Assembly (NCBI GenBank): GCA_035285595.1
Contig: JAYKGV010000042.1
Span: forward strand, 1-64,000
Length of the DNA stretch: 64,000 nt
Source: VGJW01 sp035285595
GTDB lineage: Bacteria; Cyanobacteriota; Sericytochromatia; S15B-MN24; VGJW01
Reading direction: 5' to 3'
The translations under genes were made by a program, and so were the position numbers. This document shows, piece after piece, positions 17,485-25,974 of this stretch (the first letter of the stretch is position 1; each line of letters begins with the position of its first letter). The notes beneath the pieces are model-generated. The model had not been told where the DNA came from and made no database searches. It saw nothing but the letters and a program-made list of their open reading frames with translations.

Positions 17485-18807
17485 TCAGCGGGAGGCCTCG
17501 ATGGCGAGGCCGACATAGTTCTGGCCACCCACGAGGGGCATATCCTTCATGGTGGTCTCATGCCAGTGCTTCAGGAACTTTCGCTCGGAAAGCGTCTGAT
17601 TGGGGCCATCGATCGAATCGTGGTAGACGATGGTTCCCTGGGCCTCATTGTAGCCCACCACGACGACGTAATGCGGGACCTCGAACTGCAGCATGCAGAT
17701 CACGGGTTTTCCCGAGTCGACCGCAGTCTTGAGATAGTTGACCGAACCCTTCTTGTAGGCCTTGACTGAGAGCCCCTTCTTCTTCAGGTAATCGACAATG
17801 GTGCCTTGATTGGTTGCCAGATTAAAGAAGTTGGATTCATTGACGACCTGTTGGTACGCGGGCGCAGTATCTCCCAGCCAGTAGTGCAGGACACTCGACA
17901 TGGCCGCCTGGGCGCACGTGTTGTCCGGCGAGCCATCCCGCGTGACGGCGGCCTGATGGAACCACGGCACGTCCTTCACCGTACGGGTTCCATCGGCGAA
18001 GTCCTGGATCGCCTGGACGCCTGCGACAGTACGAACGTCGCGGACCATCGTACTGTAGGGAATCCGCGAACCCCGGAGATTGTCGACGGGATTGCCCTTG
18101 GCATCGACGGCCACGCCAGAGACATTCATGCCCGTGAGACTCGCGCCGGTCCCGCAGCCATTCAGCGCCGCAGCACCGATGATGCCGATGAGAGAAGCTG
18201 CAACGAGTTTCCCCTGAATTCGCAGGGCTTCGAGCACCTGATTCTGCTTGACGAGCCCCGCTTCGACCAGGATTTCGCCAATCTGGCGCCTTGACAGGCG
18301 CTGCTCGGCCAAGGCCTGCTCCAGCTGGCCGCGGGTAATGACCCGGGAGGCCACGAGAACCTCGCCAAGCACGAAGCGAACCGCCTTGGCCCCGTGCCGG
18401 GAGTGATCCTCCTGCCAGGTCAGGACAGCCTCAAGTTCGGTATCAGAAATCAATCCCAACCGGACCAAGACTTCGCCCAGTCGTTCGTTCGTCCGCTCCT
18501 GCTCGGCCAAAGCCTGTTCAAGCTGAGGCTTGCTGACTCTGCGCGCCTTGAGCAGCAGGTCACCCAGCTTGTAGCGGATGGCCACCCCTTGTTCAGCCGG
18601 AGTGAGATCGCCGACACCCTGATAAGCCAGGACGGCGTGAAGCTCCATTTCAGACAAGATGCCCAGACGCACCAGGACTTCGCCCAGGCGCTCATTGGTG
18701 GAACGCTGTTCGTCCAAGGCACGATCAAGGTCCCCGGCCGTGATGAACTGGCCAGAGACGAGGACTTCGCCCAGCAGGCGACGATCGGCGGTCATGACGG
18801 CACTCAT
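17485..18807 (-). CDS. LGE-repeat protein fused to internal lipobox and C39-like cysteine peptidase
   Basis: 440 residues in an unusual order. Residues 10-200 hold three tandem units of about 67 residues, each with two LGExLV/LGDLLL motifs (residues 12, 41, 81, 110, 147, 176). They resemble the N-terminal MshEN-type domains of GspE/PilB ATPases, which bind c-di-GMP in some families. Residues 201-217 are hydrophobic and end ALNGC at 214-218, a lipobox-like site in the middle of the chain. From about 275 a papain-like C39 peptidase follows: VPWFHQ, Cys298 in NTCAQAAM, His379 in PHYVVVVGY and Asp397. The ATG at 18807 overlaps the upstream gene's stop as ATGA and has a GGAGG upstream. Confidence 0.75.
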   Translation of the reverse strand: MSAVMTADRRLLGEVLVSGQFITAGDLDRALDEQRSTNERLGEVLVRLGILSEMELHAVLAYQGVGDLTPAEQGVAIRYKLGDLLLKARRVSKPQLEQALAEQERTNERLGEVLVRLGLISDTELEAVLTWQEDHSRHGAKAVRFVLGEVLVASRVITRGQLEQALAEQRLSRRQIGEILVEAGLVKQNQVLEALRIQGKLVAASLIGIIGAAALNGCGTGASLTGMNVSGVAVDAKGNPVDNLRGSRIPYSTMVRDVRTVAGVQAIQDFADGTRTVKDVPWFHQAAVTRDGSPDNTCAQAAMSSVLHYWLGDTAPAYQQVVNESNFFNLATNQGTIVDYLKKKGLSVKAYKKGSVNYLKTAVDSGKPVICMLQFEVPHYVVVVGYNEAQGTIVYHDSIDGPNQTLSERKFLKHWHETTMKDMPLVGGQNYVGLAIEASR

Positions 18808-19877
18808 GGGGAATCGGGACCTCCGGCGGGCAACGTTGGCAATGTGGTAGTGGCCTCCCCGGGGAGGGCCTTCCACTCGAGACGCACAAGCGCCTGCTGG
18901 CTGGTCATGCGATCCATACCCAACAGGAGCGAAAGCGGCGCGGCAGCCCCCCCGCACCAGGCGGGGGCCTCGAGCTCGGATGGAGAACTGGCTGCTCGAC
19001 CCAGATCCGCCCATCGCCCGGCGGACCATCGAGCCAGACCGATGGCGGCAGGCGCCAAATCACCCGCCGCAGTCGCATAGGCAAGGGCCAAGCTGTCACT
19101 GGCACCCTGAGTTAGGGCAGGAGACCAGGCCGGCCCAGCCAACGGCACGCGTACCGGCGACGACCATCCCCCTTGATCGAGCACGGTGGCGGTCAAGGCC
19201 TTGCGCTGATGCCCAAGCACCAGAAGCCGCTCACCCACGGCCGCGACAGCGGGATCCCCGTGCTGCGCCAACACCATCTTGCCTCGAGGAAACGTCAGTC
19301 CATCTCCGGAAGTCGAGACCGTCACGCCCTCCGGTCCCTGCCACGCCAGGACCCACTTGTCGCCAAACCGGGCCACGGCCGGAGCACGATGAGGGCCGGG
19401 GCCGAGTTCGAGGCGTACGGGCTCGCTCCAGCGTCCCTCGCGCAGAGAAGTCCGGTACAGAGCATACTGCGCGAGCCAACGATTGGAGGAGAAGACGCAC
19501 TCAAGGCCCTGGGCCGAGGCAAAGAGGACAGGCTCGACATCCGTAAGGGCCCCTGCGGTGGCCGGGCGGAAGGGTGCCCAGGTCCGACCGTCTGTGCTGG
19601 ACGACCAGTAGAGATGGCGCTGGCCAGGACGATCCGACGCCACCATCGCGACGTGACTGCCGTCCTCGCGACGGAGCCAGGAGGCCTCACCGACGGGCGC
19701 ACCCACGAGCCGCTGAAACTGGCCACCGAAGGCCACCTGCAAGTCAGGCGTGGCGGGAAGCGCTGGACCGGCTCCCGTTACCGCCCCCGACGCCACGCCG
19801 CATCCCGGGACTCCCAGGAGTACGGCGACAAGCAAGGCACCACGAGACGGACCATGCGTCACGTCGCGCCCACCCAT
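18804..19877 (-). CDS. lipoprotein, sialidase/BNR-like beta-propeller
   Basis: About 357 residues. A signal peptide (ALLVAVLLGVPGC) ends in a lipobox, so it is probably an envelope lipoprotein. The mature part has repeated blade-like strands with sialidase/BNR character: LYWSSSTDGRTWAPFRP (the SxDxGxTW Asp-box type), YRTSLREGRWSEPVRLELG, VTVSTSGDGLTFPRG and TVLDQGGWSSPVRVPLA. I see no catalytic Tyr/Glu/Arg set, so a binding function is as likely as glycosidase activity. It is cotranscribed with the LGE-repeat/C39 peptidase gene, whose ATG overlaps its stop. The start could be ATG 19877 or GTG 19862; neither has a strong ribosome-binding site. Confidence 0.62.
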   Translation of the reverse strand: MGGRDVTHGPSRGALLVAVLLGVPGCGVASGAVTGAGPALPATPDLQVAFGGQFQRLVGAPVGEASWLRREDGSHVAMVASDRPGQRHLYWSSSTDGRTWAPFRPATAGALTDVEPVLFASAQGLECVFSSNRWLAQYALYRTSLREGRWSEPVRLELGPGPHRAPAVARFGDKWVLAWQGPEGVTVSTSGDGLTFPRGKMVLAQHGDPAVAAVGERLLVLGHQRKALTATVLDQGGWSSPVRVPLAGPAWSPALTQGASDSLALAYATAAGDLAPAAIGLARWSAGRWADLGRAASSPSELEAPAWCGGAAAPLSLLLGMDRMTSQQALVRLEWKALPGEATTTLPTLPAGGPDSP

Positions 19878-19990
19878 GCGGCGAAGGCCTGGGATAGGGT
19901 AGTTTGCGAACCGTGGCTTCACGTTTGGAGACCTGCTCTCCTTATCGGGGGAGAAGTCTCGGGACTTGCTAAAGAACGGGTCAAGAGAAG

Positions 19991-21016
19991 ATGAAGGAAC
20001 CTACCCTCGCCTCCATGAAGGAGGCCGGTATCATCGATGCGCTTGCTCGTCATCTGGATGGAACCGGCATGCCCCAAGGATGGACCGGTATCGGGGACGA
20101 TGCCGCCGTCACGGCCGTGCCGGCCGGTGAACGCACGCTCACCACCGTGGACGTGCTGGTCGAGGATGTCCATTTCCGACGCGCCAGCAGTTCGGCGGCG
20201 GACATCGCTTGGAAGGCAATGGCCGTGAACGTGTCGGACATCAGGGCCATGGGTGGAAAGCCCCTCTGGGCCGTGCTAGGCCTGTCCCTCCCGTCCGACC
20301 TCGAGGCCGGCTGGTGCGAGGCATTCGCCGCTGGCCTCGGGACGGCGAGCCGCCACTTCGGGTTGCCCGTCGTCGGCGGGGACACGACCCGCAGTCCGGG
20401 CCCCATCGTGGTCTCCTTGACCCTGGTCGGCAGCACTTCCCGCCCCATGCTGCGCAGTACCGCACGTCCCGGTGACCGCATCGTCGCCTCCGGTGCCTTC
20501 GGCTGGGCAGCCGCGGGCCTCTGGTGCCTGGAGCATCCCGAGTCCCGGATCCCGGAAGCCCTGCGGCGAAGGGCCGAGAGCGCCCAGCGCCGGCCAGAGC
20601 CCGCGACGCTTCCGCCCTTCATGGTCGACCTGCCCCACTTGGCCCTGATGGATGATTCGGATGGCCTCTCGGCCTCCCTCGTCACGCTTGCGGAAGCTTC
20701 GGGCGTGGCGCTCGTGGCCCGTGACGAAGCCTTGGACGGAGACCGGGATCTGGAGACCCTGGCCGCCCATGCCGGGGTGCCGGTACGGACCTGGCAGCTC
20801 GGGGGCGGCGAGGACTACGGACTCGTGGCCTGTGTGCCACCGGGCAGCAGCCTGCCGCCCGGCTGGCGGGACCTTGGGCAGGTCGAGGCAGGTAGAGGGG
20901 CATGGCTGGCCTCCGCGGAGGGACGGCGCCGCCTCAGGTTCCGGGGCTGGGACCACTTCCCGACGGATCACCCGCGGCCGCGTCATTCCGGGGACCGGGA
21001 CCGAAGCGCACCCTGA
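19991..21016 (+). CDS. thiL: thiamine-monophosphate kinase
   Basis: 341 residues. ThiL phosphorylates thiamine monophosphate to thiamine diphosphate with ATP. The family signatures are present: GIGDDAAV at residues 33-40, TTVDVLVEDVHFRR (substrate/Mg site) near 51-64, NVSDIRAMGG, VVGGDTTRSPGPIVVSLTL and GGGEDYGLV near the C-terminus. The start at 19991 lies just after AAGAGAAG. The C-terminal tail is longer than usual and very basic/proline rich (HPRPRHSGDRDRSAP). That tail overlaps, antisense, a small minus-strand open frame. No other thiamine genes are nearby. Confidence 0.95.
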   Translation: MKEPTLASMKEAGIIDALARHLDGTGMPQGWTGIGDDAAVTAVPAGERTLTTVDVLVEDVHFRRASSSAADIAWKAMAVNVSDIRAMGGKPLWAVLGLSLPSDLEAGWCEAFAAGLGTASRHFGLPVVGGDTTRSPGPIVVSLTLVGSTSRPMLRSTARPGDRIVASGAFGWAAAGLWCLEHPESRIPEALRRRAESAQRRPEPATLPPFMVDLPHLALMDDSDGLSASLVTLAEASGVALVARDEALDGDRDLETLAAHAGVPVRTWQLGGGEDYGLVACVPPGSSLPPGWRDLGQVEAGRGAWLASAEGRRRLRFRGWDHFPTDHPRPRHSGDRDRSAP

Positions 21017-21161
21017 GAAGACACTCCCCGGAAGCATTCAGCTGCTCCCCCACGACGTAGAGCTCCAGCTGACGCAGGACAGCCTCGAGGGTAAGGGCCC
21101 GATCGGAAAAGGTCCGGCGCATGAGTACCTCGTCGTTGCGGTGGACCTCAGCCTCGATCAT
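20934..21161 (-). CDS. small hypothetical protein
   Basis: A 75-residue frame that looks coding: regular high-GC third positions and a plausible mixed alpha/beta composition (MIEAEVHRNDEVLMRR, LTLEAVLRQLELYVVGEQL, GECLLRVRFGP). It is convergent with thiL, overlapping its end by 83 nt, and divergent from rny. No clear ribosome-binding site precedes the ATG at 21161, and starts further upstream exist. I do not recognise it. It could be spurious. Confidence 0.4.
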   Translation of the reverse strand: MIEAEVHRNDEVLMRRTFSDRALTLEAVLRQLELYVVGEQLNASGECLLRVRFGPGPRNDAAAGDPSGSGPSPGT

Positions 21162-21280
21162 GGGGTCATCGTGAGCCGCCCTGCACATGCCCGCCATGTC
21201 CGAGGCGCACAGGGAGCGCGTGTTATGATGACCATCCGGACGGCTTGCCCGCGCCACGTCTTGTCCCTGGATCCGCTGCA

Positions 21281-22798
21281 GTGTCCTCCACCCTGTACCT
21301 CATCGTATCCGCAGGTTCCTTGTTGGGAGCCGCGGCCGCAGTGGTATGGGGACAAGCCAAGGTGAACGACGCGCGTACCCGGCTGGTCCTGATGCAGCAG
21401 GAAGCCGAAAACAAGTTGTCGCTGGCCCGTCGGGACCACGAAGCGATGCTGCAGCGTCAAGATGCTGCCCTCGAGGCTGCCCGCGCCCAAGCGAGGCTTG
21501 AAGCTCGAGACGAAGCCGAGCACGTGGCGCAGGCGGATCGTGAGGTCCTGAATCGGGACTGGCAGGCGCTGCGTGAGGAAAGGGCCCGCGTGGAACACCG
21601 CGAGCGTGATCTCGCGGACCGGGAAGTTGCCCTGAGTCGCCTGCATGGACAAGTCGAGGAACGCCTCGCGGAAGTGGCCGGTCTCTCACGGGAACATGCG
21701 CGCGAACAATTGCTCGCACGCTTGGAGGAAAGTCTGCAGAGGGAACGCGCCGAACGGATTGCCCGAGCCGAACAGGACCTGAAAGACCAAATGGCGACCA
21801 AGGCACGCGACATCGTCACGACCGCCATCCAGCGCACCGCGGTCGACCACTGCATCGAGCGGACCGTTTCGGTCGTGCCTCTGCCCTCAGAGGACATCAA
21901 AGGGCGCATCATCGGCAGGGAAGGTCGCAACATCCGGGCCATCGAACATGCCACCGGCATCGACCTGATCATCGACGACACTCCCGAAGCCATCGTGCTG
22001 TCTTCCTTCGACCCGGTACGCCGCGAGGTCGCCCGCCTCGCGCTGGAACGCATGATTGCCGATGGCCGATTCCATCCCAGTCGGATCGAGGAACAGGTCG
22101 CCAAGGCCCGGGAAGAGGTCGAGGAAGGCATGCGGACAGAGGGGGAGAAAGCTCTCGTCGATTTGGGAATCGTGGGGGTCCACCCCGAGTTGGTTCGCAC
22201 CCTCGGTCGCTTGCGGTATCGCACGAGCTACGGTCAGAACGTGCTCGCCCACGCTCGCGAGGTCGCTCACGTCGCCGCAGCCCTTGCGGCCGAGGTGGGC
22301 GCCGACGTTGAAACGACCAAACGAGCCGGCTTGTTCCATGACCTGGGCAAAGCCATATCGCATGAACAGGAAGGGGCCCACGCATTGCTCGGGGCAGACC
22401 TTGCCGCCCGTCATGGCGAGACGGAGGCCGTCGTCCATGCCATCCGGGCGCACCACCACGACGTGGATCCCCGTTCGGTAGAAGCCGTGCTCGTCCAAGT
22501 CGCAGACGCGGTGTCTGCGGCTCGTCCCGGGGCGCGGCGCGAGAACGTCGACATTTACCTCAAGCGCATGGAAGGCCTCGAAGCCATCGCCCGTTCCTTC
22601 GAAGGGGTCGAGAAGGTGTTCGCCGTCCAGGCGGGCCGCGAGGTGCGCGTCGTCGTCGCCCCGGACCAGGTGGACGATGTGCTGGCGGCCCGCCTGGCGC
22701 GTGACATCGCGCGAAGAATCGAAGACGAGCTTCAGTATCCCGGACAGATCAAGGTGATCGTCATCCGGGAGACCCGCAGTACCGAGCATGCCCGCTGA
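21281..22798 (+). CDS. rny: ribonuclease Y
   Basis: About 505 residues with the full RNase Y plan. An N-terminal transmembrane helix (TLYLIVSAGSLLGAAAAVVW) is followed by a long charged coiled coil to about residue 180. Then comes a KH domain with GRIIGREGRNIRAIE and an HD domain with HDLGKAISHE and AHHHDVDP. It is the membrane-anchored endonuclease that starts mRNA decay. The GTG at 21281 places the helix at the very N-terminus; a TTG at 21245 is an alternative. It overlaps ymdB by 11 nt. The order rny-ymdB-spoVS also occurs in Firmicutes and Deinococcus relatives (established knowledge). Confidence 0.95.
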   Translation: MSSTLYLIVSAGSLLGAAAAVVWGQAKVNDARTRLVLMQQEAENKLSLARRDHEAMLQRQDAALEAARAQARLEARDEAEHVAQADREVLNRDWQALREERARVEHRERDLADREVALSRLHGQVEERLAEVAGLSREHAREQLLARLEESLQRERAERIARAEQDLKDQMATKARDIVTTAIQRTAVDHCIERTVSVVPLPSEDIKGRIIGREGRNIRAIEHATGIDLIIDDTPEAIVLSSFDPVRREVARLALERMIADGRFHPSRIEEQVAKAREEVEEGMRTEGEKALVDLGIVGVHPELVRTLGRLRYRTSYGQNVLAHAREVAHVAAALAAEVGADVETTKRAGLFHDLGKAISHEQEGAHALLGADLAARHGETEAVVHAIRAHHHDVDPRSVEAVLVQVADAVSAARPGARRENVDIYLKRMEGLEAIARSFEGVEKVFAVQAGREVRVVVAPDQVDDVLAARLARDIARRIEDELQYPGQIKVIVIRETRSTEHAR

Positions 22799-23579
22799 AT
22801 CCGTCGGTGTCCTGATCCTGGGGGATGTGGTCGGCAGCCCCGGCATTGCCGCGGCGGCCGCAGGCATTCGGCGTGTCAAGGCCGATTGGCCCGTCGACTT
22901 GGTCGTGGCCAATGGCGAGAACGCCGATCGAGGATTCGGCCTGACGACCCGCAGCTACCACGCACTCAAGGACGCGGGCGTCGATCTCATCACGCTGGGC
23001 AACCACGCCTGGGACAAGCGAGAGATCTTCGAGTTCGTCGACCATTGCGAGGATCTGGTCCGCCCGGCCAACTATCCGCCCGGAACGCCGGGAAGAACCC
23101 GAACCCTGGCCACCGTGCGCGGCGTCAGGCTGGGTTTGTTCCAGCTTCAGGGCCGGGCCTTCATGGGACTTTCCGACTGTCCCTTCCGGGCTGCGGATCG
23201 GGAAATTGCAGCGCTCGAAGACGAGGATGCCGACCTCATTCTCGTGGACGTCCACGCGGAAGCCTCGGCCGAGAAGCAAGCTCTGGCAAGGCACATGGAT
23301 GGTCGCGTGACCGCCGTGACAGGAAGCCACACCCACGTCCAGACGGCCGACGAGCGTATCTTTCCATCGGGAACAGGGTACATGGGCGATGTTGGCATGA
23401 CCGGTCCCTGGGACTCCGTGGTGGGCATGCGGCCCGAGCAGTCGCTGCGGCGAATGCGAGAGCAACTGCCCGTGAAGTTCGAGGTAGCGGACGGGCCGAC
23501 TGTCTTCTGTGCCGCTTGGCTCCAGTTGGATCCGGCGTCCGGCAGGACACTGCGGATTGAACGCATCCAGCATCGCTGA
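22788..23579 (+). CDS. ymdB: YmdB-family metallophosphoesterase
   Basis: 263 residues, typical for this family of cyclic-nucleotide phosphodiesterases (2',3'-cAMP type, linked to RNase Y and biofilm switching in Bacillus). Metal-ligand motifs are all visible: LGDVVGSPG, NGENADRGFGLT, TLGNHAWDKRE, VDVHAEASAEK and TGSHTHVQTADE, with DVGMTGP near the end. The start codon ATG lies inside the end of rny, so the two are coupled. It is cytosolic, with no signal peptide. Confidence 0.93.
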   Translation: MPAESVGVLILGDVVGSPGIAAAAAGIRRVKADWPVDLVVANGENADRGFGLTTRSYHALKDAGVDLITLGNHAWDKREIFEFVDHCEDLVRPANYPPGTPGRTRTLATVRGVRLGLFQLQGRAFMGLSDCPFRAADREIAALEDEDADLILVDVHAEASAEKQALARHMDGRVTAVTGSHTHVQTADERIFPSGTGYMGDVGMTGPWDSVVGMRPEQSLRRMREQLPVKFEVADGPTVFCAAWLQLDPASGRTLRIERIQHR

Positions 23580-23605
23580 ACACATCGCACGAACAGGATC
23601 CTCCG

Positions 23606-23872
23606 GTGGACGTCAACGTCTTCAAGGTTTCGGCGAAGTCGAACCCCTCCTCGGTCGCCGGTGCCCTCGCGGGCGCCCTGCGGGAGCGTGGCCGGGCCGA
23701 GATGCAAGCCATCGGTGCCGGCGCCATCAACCAGGCCGTCAAGGCCATCGCCATCGCCCGCGGGTACGTGGCGCCCGCAGGCATGGACCTGGTATGCATC
23801 CCCGGTTTCATCGACATCACGATCGAAGGCGAAGAACGCACCGCCATCAAATTCCTGATCGAGCCCCGCTAG
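23606..23872 (+). CDS. spoVS: SpoVS family protein
   Basis: 88 residues with the highly conserved SpoVS sequence: VNVFKVSAKSNPSSVAGALAG, AINQAVKAIAIARGYVAP and a C-terminal AIKFLIEPR. SpoVS-type proteins have an Alba-like fold and are thought to bind nucleic acid; in Bacillus it influences spore development, but it is also found in non-sporulating lineages. No sporulation genes accompany it here, so a general regulatory role with rny is more likely (inference). The start is GTG at 23606. Confidence 0.95.
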   Translation: MDVNVFKVSAKSNPSSVAGALAGALRERGRAEMQAIGAGAINQAVKAIAIARGYVAPAGMDLVCIPGFIDITIEGEERTAIKFLIEPR

Positions 23873-23889
23873 CTCCCGGCCGTCGAGTG

Positions 23890-23921
23890 GCCGATCGTTG
23901 ACCGGGGCCCGGCCGATCGGC
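23890..23921 (+). terminator. hairpin after spoVS
   Basis: An 8-bp perfect stem (GCCGATCG / CGATCGGC) with a 16-nt GC-rich loop that can itself pair, followed by ATTCTTCC. It lies between spoVS and hpf, about 55 nt before the hpf start. It could end or attenuate the rny-ymdB-spoVS transcript. The downstream T content is weak. Confidence 0.4.
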
Positions 23922-23977
23922 ATTCTTCCGAACAGATCCCCCTTCCCTTCCCCACACCCCCCGCGAGGAACTCCCCG

Positions 23978-24544
23978 ATGGAACTGGTGATCAAAGGCAA
24001 GAACATCGTCATCACCGACGCCCTGAAGGACTATGCCCGCGAAAAGCTCGGCAGGGTGACGCACTTCATGGAGGATATCCGTCAGGCCCATGTCGAGCTG
24101 ACAGTCATCCGCAATCCGTCGGTGGCCGAGAACCAAATCGTCGAGGTGACCCTCCACGCCAATGGGGCGTTGATCCGCGGGGAGGAGGCTTCCACCGACA
24201 TGTACGCTTCGATCGATCTCGTCTCCGACAAGATTGCCCGCCAGCTCAAGCGACACAAGCAGCGGCTCGAAGACCGTCGCCACGCAAGGACGAAGACCGT
24301 GGCGGTGGTGGCGGAAGAATCTGCCGTCGAGCCGATGGAAGTCGACGAGGCGCCCCAGATTGTCAGGGTTCGTGACGCCGTGGCCACGGATCTGACGCCG
24401 GATGATGCCGCCTATCAGCTCGATTTGTCCGGCAAGGACTTCCTGGCCTTCCACAACCGGCAAACCGGACGCTTCGCCGTCATCTATCATCGCCGAGACG
24501 GCAACTACGGCCTCATCGAGCCCGATCAGCATCCCCAGCCGTGA
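23978..24544 (+). CDS. hpf: ribosome hibernation promoting factor, long form
   Basis: 188 residues, the long HPF type that causes 100S ribosome dimers. The N-terminal S30AE domain runs from MELVIKGKNIVITDALKDY to about residue 105, with the basic helix RQLKRHKQRLEDRRHART. A linker with acidic residues leads to the C-terminal dimerisation domain (QIVRVRDAVATDLTPDDA to HRRDGNYGLIEPD). It is expected to be induced in stationary phase. The start ATG follows CGCGAGGAACTCCCCG. Its stop overlaps the PilZ gene start (GTGA), so the two are cotranslated. Confidence 0.95.
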   Translation: MELVIKGKNIVITDALKDYAREKLGRVTHFMEDIRQAHVELTVIRNPSVAENQIVEVTLHANGALIRGEEASTDMYASIDLVSDKIARQLKRHKQRLEDRRHARTKTVAVVAEESAVEPMEVDEAPQIVRVRDAVATDLTPDDAAYQLDLSGKDFLAFHNRQTGRFAVIYHRRDGNYGLIEPDQHPQP

Positions 24545-25170
24545 CGGGGCGGGGTCCCGTCCTGCAGGAAGGCCAGCCCGTCCACGTGCAGTGGGGGCAT
24601 CTCCTCCTCAAAGGGCATGTCCAATCCGTTGGCTCGGAGCACGTGACCCTCGCCTTTCAGGTGCCGTTCGAGGACCCAGGGGTGCTGGTGACGACTTGGC
24701 CATCGGGTCAGACGACCGTGATCGAGTCCTCGTGGTTCCATGCCCGCCAGCGCCTCGAGATCCGCCTTCCTGCGCCTGAGGGTTTGCAGGACTCGTGGCG
24801 ACCGGGTACCGCGCCCTTGCCGTCCGGGGACAAGAGAGGCACGGTGCGACTCGACTTGCAGCTTCCCGTAGTCCTGCGGCTCGACCGTGCCGTAGCCAGA
24901 GGGCATACTTTGAATATGTCGGGCGGTGGCATGTTGGTCCATAGTCCAGTTGCTCTCCCGGTCGGGAAGGACCTGAAAGTCAGCCTGCAGCTGCGTGACG
25001 GCTCCCTTGAAGAGCTTGTTCGTGTGTTGCGGAAGGTGGGACACCAGACCTTCGCCCTTCGGTTCCTGGGCGAACCCGCTTCCGGAACTCGCCGCATGAG
25101 GCGCATCATGGCACACATGCGTCCTTCCACCCCCGGAACTCGTCACTCGTGGAATCTCAAACGCCCCTGA
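24541..25170 (+). CDS. PilZ-domain c-di-GMP receptor
   Basis: 209 residues. The N-terminal part is a YcgR-like beta domain (VHVQWGHLLLKGHVQSVG). The C-terminal PilZ domain carries both c-di-GMP signatures: RGTVR (RxxxR) near residue 99 and NMSGGGM (the N/DxSxxG motif) about 25 residues later. The GTG start overlaps the hpf stop. Its last 22 nt overlap the tatC start. It is probably cytosolic and would sense c-di-GMP made, for example, by the GGDEF protein encoded at 26757-28703; that link is inference. Confidence 0.85.
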   Translation: MTGRGPVLQEGQPVHVQWGHLLLKGHVQSVGSEHVTLAFQVPFEDPGVLVTTWPSGQTTVIESSWFHARQRLEIRLPAPEGLQDSWRPGTAPLPSGDKRGTVRLDLQLPVVLRLDRAVARGHTLNMSGGGMLVHSPVALPVGKDLKVSLQLRDGSLEELVRVLRKVGHQTFALRFLGEPASGTRRMRRIMAHMRPSTPGTRHSWNLKRP

Positions 25171-25973
25171 CCTCTGCTGCCGAGCCCGAAGAGGGCCGTC
25201 CCCCGTTGGCCGCCGTCACTCCCGCCGTCGCCGGCCCCCACGCCAGCGTGCCGCGACGCGCCCCCGGGGAGATGACCCCTGTCGAGCACCTCGAGGAGCT
25301 TCGCTTTCGTCTTTTCAAGGCCGTCCTGGCCTTGTTGGCGGGATTCCTCGTCTGCTTCGGCCTTCACGAACAGCTGATTCCAATCCTGCTCGCTCCGGTC
25401 GAGGAACCGCTCGGGGGCCTTGGTCGACTCATCACGACGCGTCCAGCCGAATACTTCCTCGCCACCTTGCACGTGGCTGCCCTGGGGGGATTGACTTTGG
25501 CCCTGCCGGTCATCCTCTACCAGATCCTGGCCTTCGTGAAGCCGGGTCTGCGGCCGGTAGAACAGCGCCACGTGGTCCCGTTGGCGATCGGCGCCGCCGT
25601 GCTTTTCGCCTTGGGGCTCGCCTTCTCCTATATCGTCCTTTTGCCCATCGGCTTCAGATTCCTCGTGGCCTTCACCCCGGCGAGCATCACGCCCATGCTC
25701 ACGGTGGCCGCCGTGCTGGACTTCTGTGTCCTGTTTCTGTTTGCGACAGGAGTGGTTTTCGAGTTGCCTGTCGTGCTGGTGGCCTTGGGCCTGGCGGGCG
25801 TCCTGACCTGGCGCCAACTGGCCGCATTCCGCCGACCTGCCATTCTCGGGGCCTTCATCCTGGGGGCCGTGCTGTCGCCTTCGCCGGATGTACTGTCCCA
25901 AGTCATCCTGGCCGTGGTACTGCTCCTGCTGTACGAAGCCAGCCTGGCCCTGATGCGGTTCTTGAGGCCCTGA
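25149..25973 (+). CDS. tatC: twin-arginine translocase subunit TatC
   Basis: 274 residues from a GTG, with about 40 extra N-terminal residues compared with typical TatC. The conserved core starts at MTPVEHLEELRFRLFKA, including the family HLxELRxR motif. Six transmembrane helices follow (AVLALLAGFLVCF, FLATLHVAALGGLTL, PLAIGAAVLFALGL, DFCVLFLFATGVVFELPVV and two more), with the conserved FELP. TatC recognises twin-arginine signal peptides. No tatA/tatB genes are nearby. ATG 25272 would give a canonical N-terminus, but its GGGGAG sits too close to the ATG to be a good ribosome-binding site. Confidence 0.93.
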   Translation: MESQTPLTSAAEPEEGRPPLAAVTPAVAGPHASVPRRAPGEMTPVEHLEELRFRLFKAVLALLAGFLVCFGLHEQLIPILLAPVEEPLGGLGRLITTRPAEYFLATLHVAALGGLTLALPVILYQILAFVKPGLRPVEQRHVVPLAIGAAVLFALGLAFSYIVLLPIGFRFLVAFTPASITPMLTVAAVLDFCVLFLFATGVVFELPVVLVALGLAGVLTWRQLAAFRRPAILGAFILGAVLSPSPDVLSQVILAVVLLLLYEASLALMRFLRP

Positions 25974-25974
25974 C

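Noticed and set aside
22803..23579. Long minus-strand frames across ymdB and spoVS
   Set aside because: They are shadows of highly conserved plus-strand genes.
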